A stretch of 64,000 nucleotides of DNA. It comes from Paenirhodobacter populi (GTDB lineage: Bacteria; Pseudomonadota; Alphaproteobacteria; Rhodobacterales; Rhodobacteraceae). This document shows, one piece after another, positions 39,431 to 47,231 of the stretch. Below the pieces are notes generated by a model. It searched no databases, was not told the origin of the DNA, and saw only the letters and a list, made by a program, of their open reading frames with translations. The stretch covers positions 93,646 to 157,645 of the forward strand of contig NZ_SAUZ01000014.1 of the NCBI RefSeq assembly GCF_004022215.1, read 5' to 3'. A program made the position numbers and the translations under genes. How positions within the stretch are numbered: the first letter of the stretch is position 1; each line of letters opens with the position of its first letter.

Positions 39431-40380
39431 GGAACCTGCGCCTTTTCGCCCTGACCATCGCCGTTCTGGCGGGCCTGTTCGGGGTGCAGTTCGTGATCTC
39501 GGGATATCCGGTGCTGGCGCTGACGCGGATCCTGATCCTTGCCGTCTTTGCCATGGGTTACAACGTGCTGATGGGCTACACGGGGCTGGTGAGCCTTGGC
39601 CATGCGCTGTTCTTTGCGGCGGGGCTTTATGGCGCGGGGCTCGCCGCCTATTACGGCGGGGTCGCGCTGCCCATCGCCTTTGCCGCCGGGATCGCGGCGG
39701 CGGCGGTGCTGTCGCTGGTCGTCGGGCTGCTGGCGCTGCGCACGCAGACGGTTTCGTTCATGATCGTCACGCTGATGTTCGCGCAGGCGGGCTATCTGGC
39801 GACGCTGCATTTCTCGGCGATCACCGGCGGCGATCAGGGGCTGAGCCTGCCCGCCCATGCCCGCAGCTTCAGCCTGCTGGGGCAGGAGATCGCGCTGACC
39901 TCGGCCACCGCGCGCTACAATATCGCGCTCGCCGTCTTTGCCGTGGTGCTGCTGGCGCTCTATGCGCTGACACAGGGGCCGCGCGGGCGGCTGTTCGCCG
40001 CGGTGCGCGAAAACCCGGAGCGGACCCGGATGCTGGGCTATGACGTGGGGCGGATCCGGCTGCTGGCCTTTACCGTCTCGGGCACGATATCGGGGGTGGC
40101 GGGGGCGCTTTACGGGCTGATGTTCGGCTTCATCGGCTCGTCCTTCGCGGAATTCCGCAGCTCGGTCGAGGTGCTGCTGTTCACCCTTGTCGGCGGGCCG
40201 GGCACGCTGTTCGGGCCGCTTGTCGGGACCACGGTGATGACGCTGCTGATCGACCGGCTGTCGGGGCTGACCTCGGCCTATCTGATCGCGGTGGGGGTGC
40301 TGCTGATCGTGCTGACGCTGTGGTTTCCCAAAGGCATCCTCGGCACGATCCGCGACAGGTGGGCGCCATGGCTGAGGTGA
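39427..40380 (+). CDS. livM: Branched-chain-type ABC transporter permease LivM
   Basis: A 317-residue inner-membrane permease partner of LivH. The N-terminal motif [21 protein letters not shown] is visible as [16 protein letters not shown]. The C-terminal coupling region is [21 protein letters not shown]. It starts on the livH stop (ATGA) and runs 13 bases into livG, which is unusually long overlap for this operon but preserves frame for both. Confidence 0.9.
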   Translation: MRNLRLFALTIAVLAGLFGVQFVISGYPVLALTRILILAVFAMGYNVLMGYTGLVSLGHALFFAAGLYGAGLAAYYGGVALPIAFAAGIAAAAVLSLVVGLLALRTQTVSFMIVTLMFAQAGYLATLHFSAITGGDQGLSLPAHARSFSLLGQEIALTSATARYNIALAVFAVVLLALYALTQGPRGRLFAAVRENPERTRMLGYDVGRIRLLAFTVSGTISGVAGALYGLMFGFIGSSFAEFRSSVEVLLFTLVGGPGTLFGPLVGTTVMTLLIDRLSGLTSAYLIAVGVLLIVLTLWFPKGILGTIRDRWAPWLR

Positions 40381-41090
40381 CGCTGTTGCAGACCCGCGGC
40401 CTGACGCGCCGCTTCGGCGGGCTGACCGCCGTGGACAGGGTGGACTTTACCCTGATGCAGGGGGAAATCCGCGCGATCATCGGGCCGAACGGGGCGGGGA
40501 AATCGACCTTCGTCGGCCTCCTGTCCGGCCGCATCGCGCCCGATGCGGGGACCGTGCTGTTCGATGGGCAGGACATCACCCGCCTGCCCGCGCATCGCCG
40601 GGTGCGCCTTGGCATCGCCTACACATTCCAGATCACCAACATCTATCCGGCGATGACGGTGCGGGAAAACCTTGCCGTCGCCGCCCAGAGCCGCCTTGCG
40701 CACGAGGCCGAGATCGCCGCCGCCGCGCAGGAGGCCGCCATTGCCGTCGGGCTGGAAGACCGCCTGCCCGACCGGGCGGGCGCGCTGTCCTACGGGCATC
40801 AGCGGCTCCTGGAGGTGGCGATGGGCCTTGCGCTGCATCCCAAACTCCTGATCCTCGACGAACCGACGCAGGGCCTCTCGGATGACGAGATCGACAATTT
40901 CCTGACGGTGGTGCGGCGCGTCGCGCAAACCGCCACGGTGCTGCTGATCGAGCACAACATGGATGTGGTGATGGCGCTGGCGACCGCGATCACCGTGCTC
41001 GACCGCGGCCGGATCCTTGCCGAAGGCCCGCCCGAGGCCATCGCCCGCGACCCGGCCGTGCAGGACGCCTATCTGGGGAGCGCCACATGA
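40368..41090 (+). CDS. livG: Branched-chain-type ABC transporter ATPase LivG
   Basis: A 240-residue ABC ATPase. Walker A is GPNGAGKST, the Q-loop region is YTFQITNIYP, the signature is LSYGHQR (replacing LSGGQ, as is normal in LivG) and Walker B is LLILDEPTQGLS. The start at 40368 ([11 protein letters not shown]) is chosen over the longer frame to 40320 because ABC domains begin there. It overlaps livM by 13 bases and livF by 4 bases. Confidence 0.92.
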   Translation: MAEVTLLQTRGLTRRFGGLTAVDRVDFTLMQGEIRAIIGPNGAGKSTFVGLLSGRIAPDAGTVLFDGQDITRLPAHRRVRLGIAYTFQITNIYPAMTVRENLAVAAQSRLAHEAEIAAAAQEAAIAVGLEDRLPDRAGALSYGHQRLLEVAMGLALHPKLLILDEPTQGLSDDEIDNFLTVVRRVAQTATVLLIEHNMDVVMALATAITVLDRGRILAEGPPEAIARDPAVQDAYLGSAT

Positions 41091-41785
41091 CCCTGCTGCG
41101 GATCGAGGCGCTCGACGTCTTTCACGGCGCGTCGCAGGTGCTGCGGGGGCTGGACCTTGCCGTCGCCGGGGGCGAGATCCTGTGCCTGATGGGGCGCAAC
41201 GGCGCGGGCAAGACCAGCCTGATGCGGGCGATCATGGGCACGCTGCCGCGCCGCGCCGGGCGGGTGCTGCTGGACGGTACCGACATATCCGCCCTGCCCG
41301 CGCATCTGGTGCCGCGCTACGGCATCGCCCATGTGCCGCAGGGACGGCGGCTGTTCGCCGAACTGACCGTGGCCGAGAACCTCGAGATCGGCGAGATGGT
41401 CCGTCACGCCGGGCAGCGCGACTTCGCGCTGTCGCTGTTTCCGGTGCTGGGCGACAGGCTCGGCCAGCAGGCGGGCACGCTGTCGGGCGGGGAACAGACG
41501 ATGCTCGCCATCGCGCGGGCGATCTGCGCGGGGCCGCGGGTGATGCTGCTCGACGAACCGACCGAGGGGCTGATGCCCTCGGCCATCGCGACGATCAGGA
41601 GCGCGCTGATCCGGCTGCGGGCCGAGGGGGTCGCGGTGCTTCTGGTCGAACAGCGGGCCGAGGCGGTGCTGGCCATGGCCGACCGCGTCGCCTTCATCGC
41701 GCAGGGCCGGATCCTCGCCGAAACTCCGGCCGAGGCGCTGCGCGCCGACCGCGCGCTGATCCGTCGTTACGTGGGACTGGGCTGA
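41087..41785 (+). CDS. livF: Branched-chain-type ABC transporter ATPase LivF
   Basis: A 232-residue ABC ATPase, the second motor of the importer. Walker A is GRNGAGKTS, the GIAHVPQGRRLFAELTV Q-loop is LivF-typical, the signature is LSGGEQTML and Walker B is VMLLDEPTEGLMP. It ends the operon, and the convergent PLD-like gene stops one base further on. Confidence 0.92.
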   Translation: MTLLRIEALDVFHGASQVLRGLDLAVAGGEILCLMGRNGAGKTSLMRAIMGTLPRRAGRVLLDGTDISALPAHLVPRYGIAHVPQGRRLFAELTVAENLEIGEMVRHAGQRDFALSLFPVLGDRLGQQAGTLSGGEQTMLAIARAICAGPRVMLLDEPTEGLMPSAIATIRSALIRLRAEGVAVLLVEQRAEAVLAMADRVAFIAQGRILAETPAEALRADRALIRRYVGLG

Positions 41786-41786
41786 G

Positions 41787-42998
41787 TCACAGCTGCGGCA
41801 GCAGCACGCCCGGGCCGGAGCGCCCGGCCTCGCGGTTGCTTGCGGCGACGGCGTGCCAATAGGCCACCCCTTCGGGTTGCGCCGCCTGATCGTCGCCCTC
41901 CCCCGCCGGATCGCCCAGCCAATGGCGCGACAGGCGCCGGTGCAGCGCCTCGACCCCATCGCTGGGGCGCAGGTAGATCGCGGCATGGGTATCGTAGCCA
42001 AGGGCGCGGCGGCTCAGATCCGCGGACCCCGCGATCGCCATGTCATTGTCGAAGACGGAGACATTCGTGACGCCCCCTTCCGCCCGGCCGATGAAGATGC
42101 GCCGGCCAAAGGCATCGCGCAGCAGATGCAGGCATTGCGCCTCGGGCGTGCGTTTCGCGCCGGCGGGATGCGCGGGCAGTATCAGCACCAGTTGCAGATC
42201 CGGTGCGGATTTCGCCCGCAGCGCCAGATGCCGCGCCAGCGCCGGGCTGTCGAATTCCTGCGTCTCGATGTAGATCGTCCGGCTGGCGCGCCGGATCAGC
42301 ATGTGATGGGCCGATTCCACCTCGTTCGCGATGGTCTGCGCGCCGAGGATGCGCCGCATCCCGCGCCCCGGCCGGGAAAAGGTGCGCAGCAGCCGCCGCG
42401 CCGGTCCGGGTTCCGCCGTCCCCGCCGTGACATCGACGAACGACGCCATCAGCGCCGAGGCCTCGGCCACCACCGGGCCGCGCGCGATGACCGCCAGATC
42501 GCGGCGCGGATCGCGCACCGCCGCCGCCGACAGGCCAAGCCGCGACAGGAACATCGTCTTGCCATCCACCACCGCGAAGTTCAGCCGGTGCGTCACCGGG
42601 ACCTGCGCCAGACTGGCCAGCTCCCGATGTCCCTGCGCGGGATGCGCCAGCGCCGTCAGGTCCAGAACGCCACGCCGGCGGCCCGGCTTCGTCGCGGCCT
42701 CGATCTGCTTGCGCAACGCCTCGATCCGCGCCTCGGACAGGCTGGTCCGCTCGAACGTCAGGGACAGGTTCACCCCCCGCGTCAGGGCCTGCGCCAGCAG
42801 GTCGCCCCAGGTCGCCCCGGCCAGAAGTGCGCGCGTCGTCTGCACCGGAGCCGCGGCGTCGAAACCGTCGAAAACGGCCACGACCTCGCTGCGCGCGTCA
42901 AGAACGACCGTCTCGAACGCGGCCCAGGCCTCGGCCGTGGTCAGGTAATATTCGACACGGCCCCGGGCGTGCACCCCTGCCTTCTTCAAGCGTTCCAT
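41787..42998 (-). CDS. Phospholipase D-fold protein with degenerate HKD motifs
   Basis: A 403-residue protein resembling bacterial PLD/cardiolipin-synthase-like proteins in overall order: two halves each with a VVDG/VFDN-like turn and a GSADLSRR (GSxNL-like) segment. Active members need HxKx4D in each half. Here the first reads HRLNFAVVD, with Arg and Asn at the His and Lys positions when the VVDG turns are aligned, and the second reads VTNVSVFD, with Val and Asn there. Catalysis by the usual mechanism is therefore unlikely. There is no signal peptide. The start at 42998 has a weak SD. Confidence 0.75.
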   Translation of the reverse strand: MERLKKAGVHARGRVEYYLTTAEAWAAFETVVLDARSEVVAVFDGFDAAAPVQTTRALLAGATWGDLLAQALTRGVNLSLTFERTSLSEARIEALRKQIEAATKPGRRRGVLDLTALAHPAQGHRELASLAQVPVTHRLNFAVVDGKTMFLSRLGLSAAAVRDPRRDLAVIARGPVVAEASALMASFVDVTAGTAEPGPARRLLRTFSRPGRGMRRILGAQTIANEVESAHHMLIRRASRTIYIETQEFDSPALARHLALRAKSAPDLQLVLILPAHPAGAKRTPEAQCLHLLRDAFGRRIFIGRAEGGVTNVSVFDNDMAIAGSADLSRRALGYDTHAAIYLRPSDGVEALHRRLSRHWLGDPAGEGDDQAAQPEGVAYWHAVAASNREAGRSGPGVLLPQL

Positions 42999-43067
42999 GA
43001 CTGTCTGTGGCTGCTCCTCGCCGGTTGCGGTCCCGGCCCGCCGCCCGGCCCGGAATCTTCAGGTTTC

Positions 43068-44843
43068 CTACAGGCTGACGGCAGCCTCTTCATGCCTCAT
43101 TTCCGCCTCGTTCAGAGGGCGGATGCGAAATTTCACGCGCTGGATGTAGAACCCCTCCGGGCTTTCGGTCTCCAGCTGACCGGCCAGTTGCTGGACGAAG
43201 GCGCCGACAAGCTGCAATCCAAGACCCGATCCCGTCATCTCATCGTGTTCTTCGCGTTCCGGGCCGGAGGCCGCGACGGTGTTCCGGATTTCCAAACAGG
43301 CCATGTCCTCTTCCAGACGATGCAACGTCACGCGCAACCCCGGGGTTCCGCCATCGGCCGAAGCATATTTGATGGCGTTCGTCATCACCTCGGTCAGCAG
43401 CAGCGACAGCGGCACCGCCTGATCGGGCGTCAGGCGGATCGGTTCCAGATCCGTGCCCAGCGTCAGCTGCCGGTCCGCCCCGGTCCCGGCGCGGATCAGC
43501 TGCCGCACGATGTCGGAGATCAGTTCCTTGGCGTCGATGTCGGTCAGCCCGCTGGTCATGTAAAGCCCGCGGTGAACGGTGGCGAGGCTGAGCACCCGTT
43601 CCTGCAACCCCCGCATCATCGCCTTGACCTCGGGCGTGCGGCCGCGCCGGATCTGCATGTTGATGATCGAGGCGATCAGCTGCAGGTTGTTCTTCACCCG
43701 GTGGTGGACCTCGCGCAGCAGGACCTCCTTGTGGTGGATCGTATCCTCAAGCTCGGCCTCGTCGCGCAGGATGGTATCGGTCATCCGTTGGTATTCCTGC
43801 GCAAGCTCGCGGATTTCAAGCGGCGCGCCCTCAAAATCCGCATCATCGACGATCCGGTTGCCGGATGCGAATTTCTTGAGCGCCTTGCCCAGACGTTGCA
43901 CATGGCCGATCACCATCCGCTGCATGGAGACATAGACGATCAGCAGCGAGGCGAACCACATCAGCACCGGCACCAGCGTCGGCGGAAACGGACTGCCCAG
44001 CCCGATCCCGTCGCGCACATTCGCGGGCCAGCTGCCCAATGCGTAAAGCTGCCCGGGGATCAGGCTGACCAGCGAATAGACCCGCTGCTCGCCCAGCCGG
44101 GACATGGCGGAAAAGGTGCTCGCCTGCCGTTCGCTCAGCCTCATCAGCAGCGGGTTGACCGGGAGCTGCCCGCTGGCGTTTTCCAGCCCGTTCGAGGCGG
44201 TCAGGATCTGCCCCTCGGAATCGACGGTCATGATGATCAGCGGCTTGTCGCTGTCATCCATGTAAAGCCGCGATCCGCCGTCAAGCGCCGCCAGCTCGCT
44301 GTGCGGCAGCGCGATGCTGATGATCCCGATCCGCGCGCCCGAGGCGTCGCGCACCGGATAGCCGATGTTCAGCACCGATGCACCCGACACGATGCCGCGT
44401 TCGACCACCGTGTAGGATATCTCGTCCGAGGCGGCCATCGCCTGAAACCGCGGGCTTTCGCGCACGTCGAAAATCCGCCCGTCCGAGGAACAGCGCATCA
44501 TCCCGTCCAGCGGCACATAGGCGATCAGCGTCGCGCTTGGCGTCACCGTCGCGGCCTCGCGCATCAGATTGATGCAGGCCGCGTCGTCACCGATCACCGG
44601 CAGCACCAGCGTCGACAGCAGGCGCGCTTCGGCGGCGGCTTCCTGGATCCGGCGGTTGTTGTCGGAAACCGCCCGCAGGGTTTCGCCCATCAGCGCCGCC
44701 TCCGACCGCGCCTGCGCCGTGCGTTCCATGGATTGCGACTGGATCGAGGCCAGCACCAGCAGCGGAAACAGCGCAAAGGCCAGCAGCAGCACCAGCCGCA
44801 CGCCGAGCCGGTCGAAAACCCGAAACGGGCCTTGCATGATCAT
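43068..44843 (-). CDS. Membrane sensor histidine kinase (HisKA_2/HWE-type, PhyK-like)
   Basis: A 591-residue kinase that probably phosphorylates PhyR. There is a first transmembrane helix at about residues 12-34 (LLLAFALFPLLVLASI), an extracytoplasmic sensory region of about 250 residues, and a second helix near residue 300 (MWFASLLIVYVSM). A HAMP-like linker is followed by a HisKA_2 phosphoacceptor EVHHRVKNNLQLIASII and a HATPase domain with MTNAIKYAS and GSGLGLQLVGAFV. HisKA_2 kinases are the class that signals to PhyR. The start overlaps the ecfG stop, forming a nepR-ecfG-kinase operon. Confidence 0.88.
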   Translation of the reverse strand: MIMQGPFRVFDRLGVRLVLLLAFALFPLLVLASIQSQSMERTAQARSEAALMGETLRAVSDNNRRIQEAAAEARLLSTLVLPVIGDDAACINLMREAATVTPSATLIAYVPLDGMMRCSSDGRIFDVRESPRFQAMAASDEISYTVVERGIVSGASVLNIGYPVRDASGARIGIISIALPHSELAALDGGSRLYMDDSDKPLIIMTVDSEGQILTASNGLENASGQLPVNPLLMRLSERQASTFSAMSRLGEQRVYSLVSLIPGQLYALGSWPANVRDGIGLGSPFPPTLVPVLMWFASLLIVYVSMQRMVIGHVQRLGKALKKFASGNRIVDDADFEGAPLEIRELAQEYQRMTDTILRDEAELEDTIHHKEVLLREVHHRVKNNLQLIASIINMQIRRGRTPEVKAMMRGLQERVLSLATVHRGLYMTSGLTDIDAKELISDIVRQLIRAGTGADRQLTLGTDLEPIRLTPDQAVPLSLLLTEVMTNAIKYASADGGTPGLRVTLHRLEEDMACLEIRNTVAASGPEREEHDEMTGSGLGLQLVGAFVQQLAGQLETESPEGFYIQRVKFRIRPLNEAEMRHEEAAVSL

Positions 44844-45442
44844 GCTGCCGCGATCCCGGACTGCCCCATCACCGCAAGTGCCGTCGCATCGTCATCGAAC
44901 AGGCCTTCGGCGCCGCCGTCCAGATGCATCAGTTCCGCCAGCCGCGCCCGCGCCCGGTTGGCCCGGCTTTTCACCGTGCCGACGGCGACACCCATCATCT
45001 GGGCGGCCTCTTCGTAGGCAAAGCCCGACGCGCCGACAAGGATCAGCACCTCGCGATGTTCGGGGGAAAGCTGGTCGAAGGCATGCAGGAAGTCCGTCAT
45101 CGCCAGCCGACCGTCATGCGCCGGCTTGTCATAGAGCGTGGCGGCATGGACACCTTCGGGATCGGGCACCTCGCGCTTGCGCTTGCGCTGATCGGAATAA
45201 AAGGTGTTGCGCAGGATGGTGAACAGCCAGGCACGCAGGTTGGTGCCACGCTGAAAACGGTCGATATGCGTCCAGGCCTTGACGATCGTATCCTGCACGA
45301 GATCATCCGCCGCCGCCGGATTGCGGGTCAGCGACATCGCGAAGGCGCGCAGGGCGCCCAGATGCTCGGGCAGTTCGTCGCGCGGATCGCGGCCTGCCTC
45401 CACCTGATCCGGCTTGCGATCTTCGTCGCCGCGCGCGATCAT
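44840..45442 (-). CDS. ecfG: General stress response sigma factor EcfG
   Basis: A 200-residue ECF sigma factor of the EcfG (ECF15) group that directs RNA polymerase to GGAAC-N17-GTT promoters. The sigma-2 region is NPAAADDLVQDTIVKAWTHIDRFQRGTNLRAWLFTILRN (core-binding and -10 recognition; visible as DDLVQDTIVKAW and NLRAWLFTILRN). The sigma-4 region is LSPEHREVLILVGASGFAYEEAA followed by VAVGTVKSRANRARARL. In the unstressed state the neighbouring NepR would hold it inactive. It overlaps nepR upstream and the kinase downstream by 4 bases each. Confidence 0.93.
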   Translation of the reverse strand: MIARGDEDRKPDQVEAGRDPRDELPEHLGALRAFAMSLTRNPAAADDLVQDTIVKAWTHIDRFQRGTNLRAWLFTILRNTFYSDQRKRKREVPDPEGVHAATLYDKPAHDGRLAMTDFLHAFDQLSPEHREVLILVGASGFAYEEAAQMMGVAVGTVKSRANRARARLAELMHLDGGAEGLFDDDATALAVMGQSGIAAA

Positions 45443-45597
45443 GAATTCGATTCCTTCGCCTTGAGCTGCTGGAGCAGGATCTTGAACCTGTCCGGGATCT
45501 CTTCCTTCAGCGCATCCTCGTAGACGCGCTTCAGGTTCTCATTGATCTGCTCGCGAAGTCTCGCTTTTGACGTATTGCCCTGGGAGTCTTCGAACAT
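45439..45597 (-). CDS. nepR: Anti-sigma factor NepR
   Basis: A 52-residue anti-sigma factor that binds EcfG and is released when phosphorylated PhyR captures it. The conserved NepR core is INENLKRVYEDALKEEIPDRFKILL in residues about 18-42 (seen as NLKRVYEDALKEEIPDRF). The ATG at 45597 is favoured because the promoter -10 lies at 45628-45631, so transcription begins near 45621 and upstream in-frame codons would not be transcribed. It is the first gene of the minus-strand operon. Confidence 0.9.
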   Translation of the reverse strand: MFEDSQGNTSKARLREQINENLKRVYEDALKEEIPDRFKILLQQLKAKESNS

Positions 45598-45621
45598 CTG
45601 CCTGATCCTGTTCTTTCGTTT

Positions 45622-45646
45622 GGAACCAAACTCGGACAAGGGCGTT
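45622..45646 (+). promoter_or_regulatory. EcfG-type promoter for phyR
   Basis: GGAAC at 45622-45626 and CGTT at 45643-45646, so GGAAC-N17-GTT. This matches the established alphaproteobacterial EcfG consensus exactly. The leader to phyR is about 45-60 bases. It overlaps almost completely with the minus-strand promoter below. Confidence 0.85.
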
Positions 45647-45653
45647 CGGTTCC
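45628..45653 (-). promoter_or_regulatory. EcfG-type promoter for nepR-ecfG-kinase
   Basis: On the minus strand GGAAC at 45653-45649, 17 bases, then GTTT at 45631-45628. The -35 of each promoter lies beside the -10 of the other, so the two form an interleaved near-palindrome. Confidence 0.82.
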
Positions 45654-45711
45654 AGTAAAAGTTGCAATCCGGACTGAAAAATAGCTGGAAAACCGAATGA
45701 CCGAGGGAAAA

Positions 45712-46524
45712 ATGACCAAAGAAATGGTGGATTCCGATAACGCTTCTTCCGTCGGCGCGAACCTGCCCTACCTGCGCCGCTATGCGCGGGCGCTGACGGG
45801 GAATCAGGAATCGGGCGACCGCTTCGCCCTCGCGACACTGGAAGCGATCCTTGCCGAAGACGCGGGCTTTGCCGGGGGAATGTCCCCCAAGGTGGCTTTG
45901 TTCCATGCCTTCCATCTGGTGTGGACCTCGGCGGGGGCGCCGCTCGGCAATCCGGATTCCAGCCTGTCGGCCCGCGCTCAGGCGCATATGCGCGCGCTGA
46001 CCGCCAATTCGCGCGAGGCGCTGCTGCTCTACACGATCGAGGGTTTCACCTATGAGGAAATCGCCCAGATCATCGGCGGCACCCAGTCCGAGGCCGATGA
46101 ACTGGTCGAGATCGCCCTGCGCGAGATGGAAAATTCCGTCGCCGGCAAGGTCATGGTGATCGAGGACGAGGCGATCATCGCGCTCGACATTTCCTCGATC
46201 GTGTCGGACATGGGCCACCACGTGACCGGCATCGCCCGCACCCGGGACGAGGCCGTGGCGCTTGCCGCGCGCGAAAAGCCGGACCTGATCCTTGCGGATA
46301 TCCAGTTGGCCGACAACTCCTCGGGCATCGACGCGGTGAACGACATCCTCGAACAGTTCGAGGACCTGCCCGTCGTCTTCATCACCGCCTTCCCGGAGCG
46401 GCTGCTGACCGGCGAACAGCCGGAACCCGCCTTCCTGATCACCAAGCCCTATGCGGAAAATCAGGTCCAGTCGGCGGTCAGTCAGGCGATGTTCTTCGCC
46501 TCGACCGAAACGCTGGTCGCCTGA
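45712..46524 (+). CDS. phyR: Anti-anti-sigma response regulator PhyR
   Basis: PhyR mimics a sigma factor: once phosphorylated it binds NepR and frees EcfG. The N-terminal half is a sigma-like domain (LPYLRRYARALTGNQE, then the sigma-4-like SREALLLYTIEGFTYEEIAQII). The C-terminal half is a receiver domain with KVMVIEDEAIIALD (acidic pocket), phosphoacceptor Asp in LILADIQLAD, Thr in FITAFPE and Lys in LITKPYAE. The ATG at 45712 follows GAGGGA; ATG 45697 and ATG 45727 are in-frame alternatives. It is transcribed away from nepR-ecfG from a shared promoter region. Confidence 0.93.
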   Translation: MTKEMVDSDNASSVGANLPYLRRYARALTGNQESGDRFALATLEAILAEDAGFAGGMSPKVALFHAFHLVWTSAGAPLGNPDSSLSARAQAHMRALTANSREALLLYTIEGFTYEEIAQIIGGTQSEADELVEIALREMENSVAGKVMVIEDEAIIALDISSIVSDMGHHVTGIARTRDEAVALAAREKPDLILADIQLADNSSGIDAVNDILEQFEDLPVVFITAFPERLLTGEQPEPAFLITKPYAENQVQSAVSQAMFFASTETLVA

Positions 46525-46545
46525 ACCGCCGCACATGACGGTATC

Positions 46546-46576
46546 GGCCCGGTCCCGCAGGGGCCGGGCCTTTCAC
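46546..46576 (+). terminator. Terminator after phyR
   Basis: GGCCCGGTCCC-GCA-GGGGCCGGGCC gives an 11-pair stem with one wobble, followed by TTTCAC. It lies 21 bases after the phyR stop and separates it from the next promoter. Confidence 0.75.
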
Positions 46577-46616
46577 ATTCAAAACAAAAGTTTTTCAATA
46601 AGTTACCTCCTCCGAG

Positions 46617-46641
46617 GGAACCTTTTGGGCCGCCCGGGGTT
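46617..46641 (+). promoter_or_regulatory. EcfG-type promoter before the secreted-protein gene
   Basis: GGAAC at 46617-46621 and GTT at 46639-46641 are separated by 17 bases. The base before GTT is G instead of C. The region just upstream (46580-46610) is AT-rich. The predicted leader to the ATG at 46698 is about 50 bases. Confidence 0.72.
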
Positions 46642-46697
46642 GAACCGCGGAGGCCCGGGAAACCGCGCCGATCGCTTTTAACCAGTAGGAGGAAACC

Positions 46698-47189
46698 ATG
46701 ATTCGCAACATCCTGCTCGCCGGTGCATCCGTCATCGGGCTGACCGCGGCCGCCTGGGCGGCAGACACGCCTGTTCAGGAAATCGACGTCGAGGTCGACC
46801 TGACGGCGATCCAGAACCCCGAAGCCGCGCAGATCTTCACCAACCTGTCCGACGATCTGAAAAACGCCATCGCGGCGCGCCTTGCGCCCGACCGGCTGGT
46901 CGACACCGGCGGATCCAAGATCGACATCAACATCGATGAGGTCGAGCTGTCCAGCACCTGGGCCAATCTCGCCGACCTGTCGCAGTCGAAGCTGAAGGGC
47001 CTCGTCAACATCAGTTCGGATACGGACGGCCTGAAGTTCGACAATTACACGCTGACCGTCGCCTATCCGGAAGCCACGGCCTTCATTCCCGAAGGCGCGA
47101 ATCCCGATACGCTGACGCAGGACGCCGGCATCTATTACACGGCGCTGATCAACGCCTTCGCCGATCAGGTCGTGGCGAACCTGAAATAA
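46698..47189 (+). CDS. Small secreted protein, probable general-stress-response target
   Basis: A 163-residue protein with a clear signal peptide (MIRNILLAGASVIGLTAAAWA, cut before ADTPVQ). The mature protein is acidic, has no cysteine, and begins VQEIDVEVDLTAIQNPEAAQ. I recognise no family motif. An AGGAGG Shine-Dalgarno precedes the ATG, so it should be well translated. It lies behind an EcfG-type promoter and beside phyR, so it is likely induced with the stress regulon. Confidence 0.8.
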   Translation: MIRNILLAGASVIGLTAAAWAADTPVQEIDVEVDLTAIQNPEAAQIFTNLSDDLKNAIAARLAPDRLVDTGGSKIDINIDEVELSSTWANLADLSQSKLKGLVNISSDTDGLKFDNYTLTVAYPEATAFIPEGANPDTLTQDAGIYYTALINAFADQVVANLK

Positions 47190-47208
47190 CCGGCGCAAGA
47201 TCCTCCGC

Positions 47209-47228
47209 CCCGGGGCTTCGGTCCCGGG
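47209..47228. terminator. UUCG-capped hairpin between convergent genes
   Basis: CCCGGGGC-TTCG-GTCCCGGG forms an 8-pair stem with one wobble and a C(UUCG)G tetraloop, between the secreted-protein stop and the uspA stop. There is no U-run on either side, so it may act as a pause or a 3' end stabiliser. Confidence 0.5.
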
Positions 47229-47231
47229 ACC

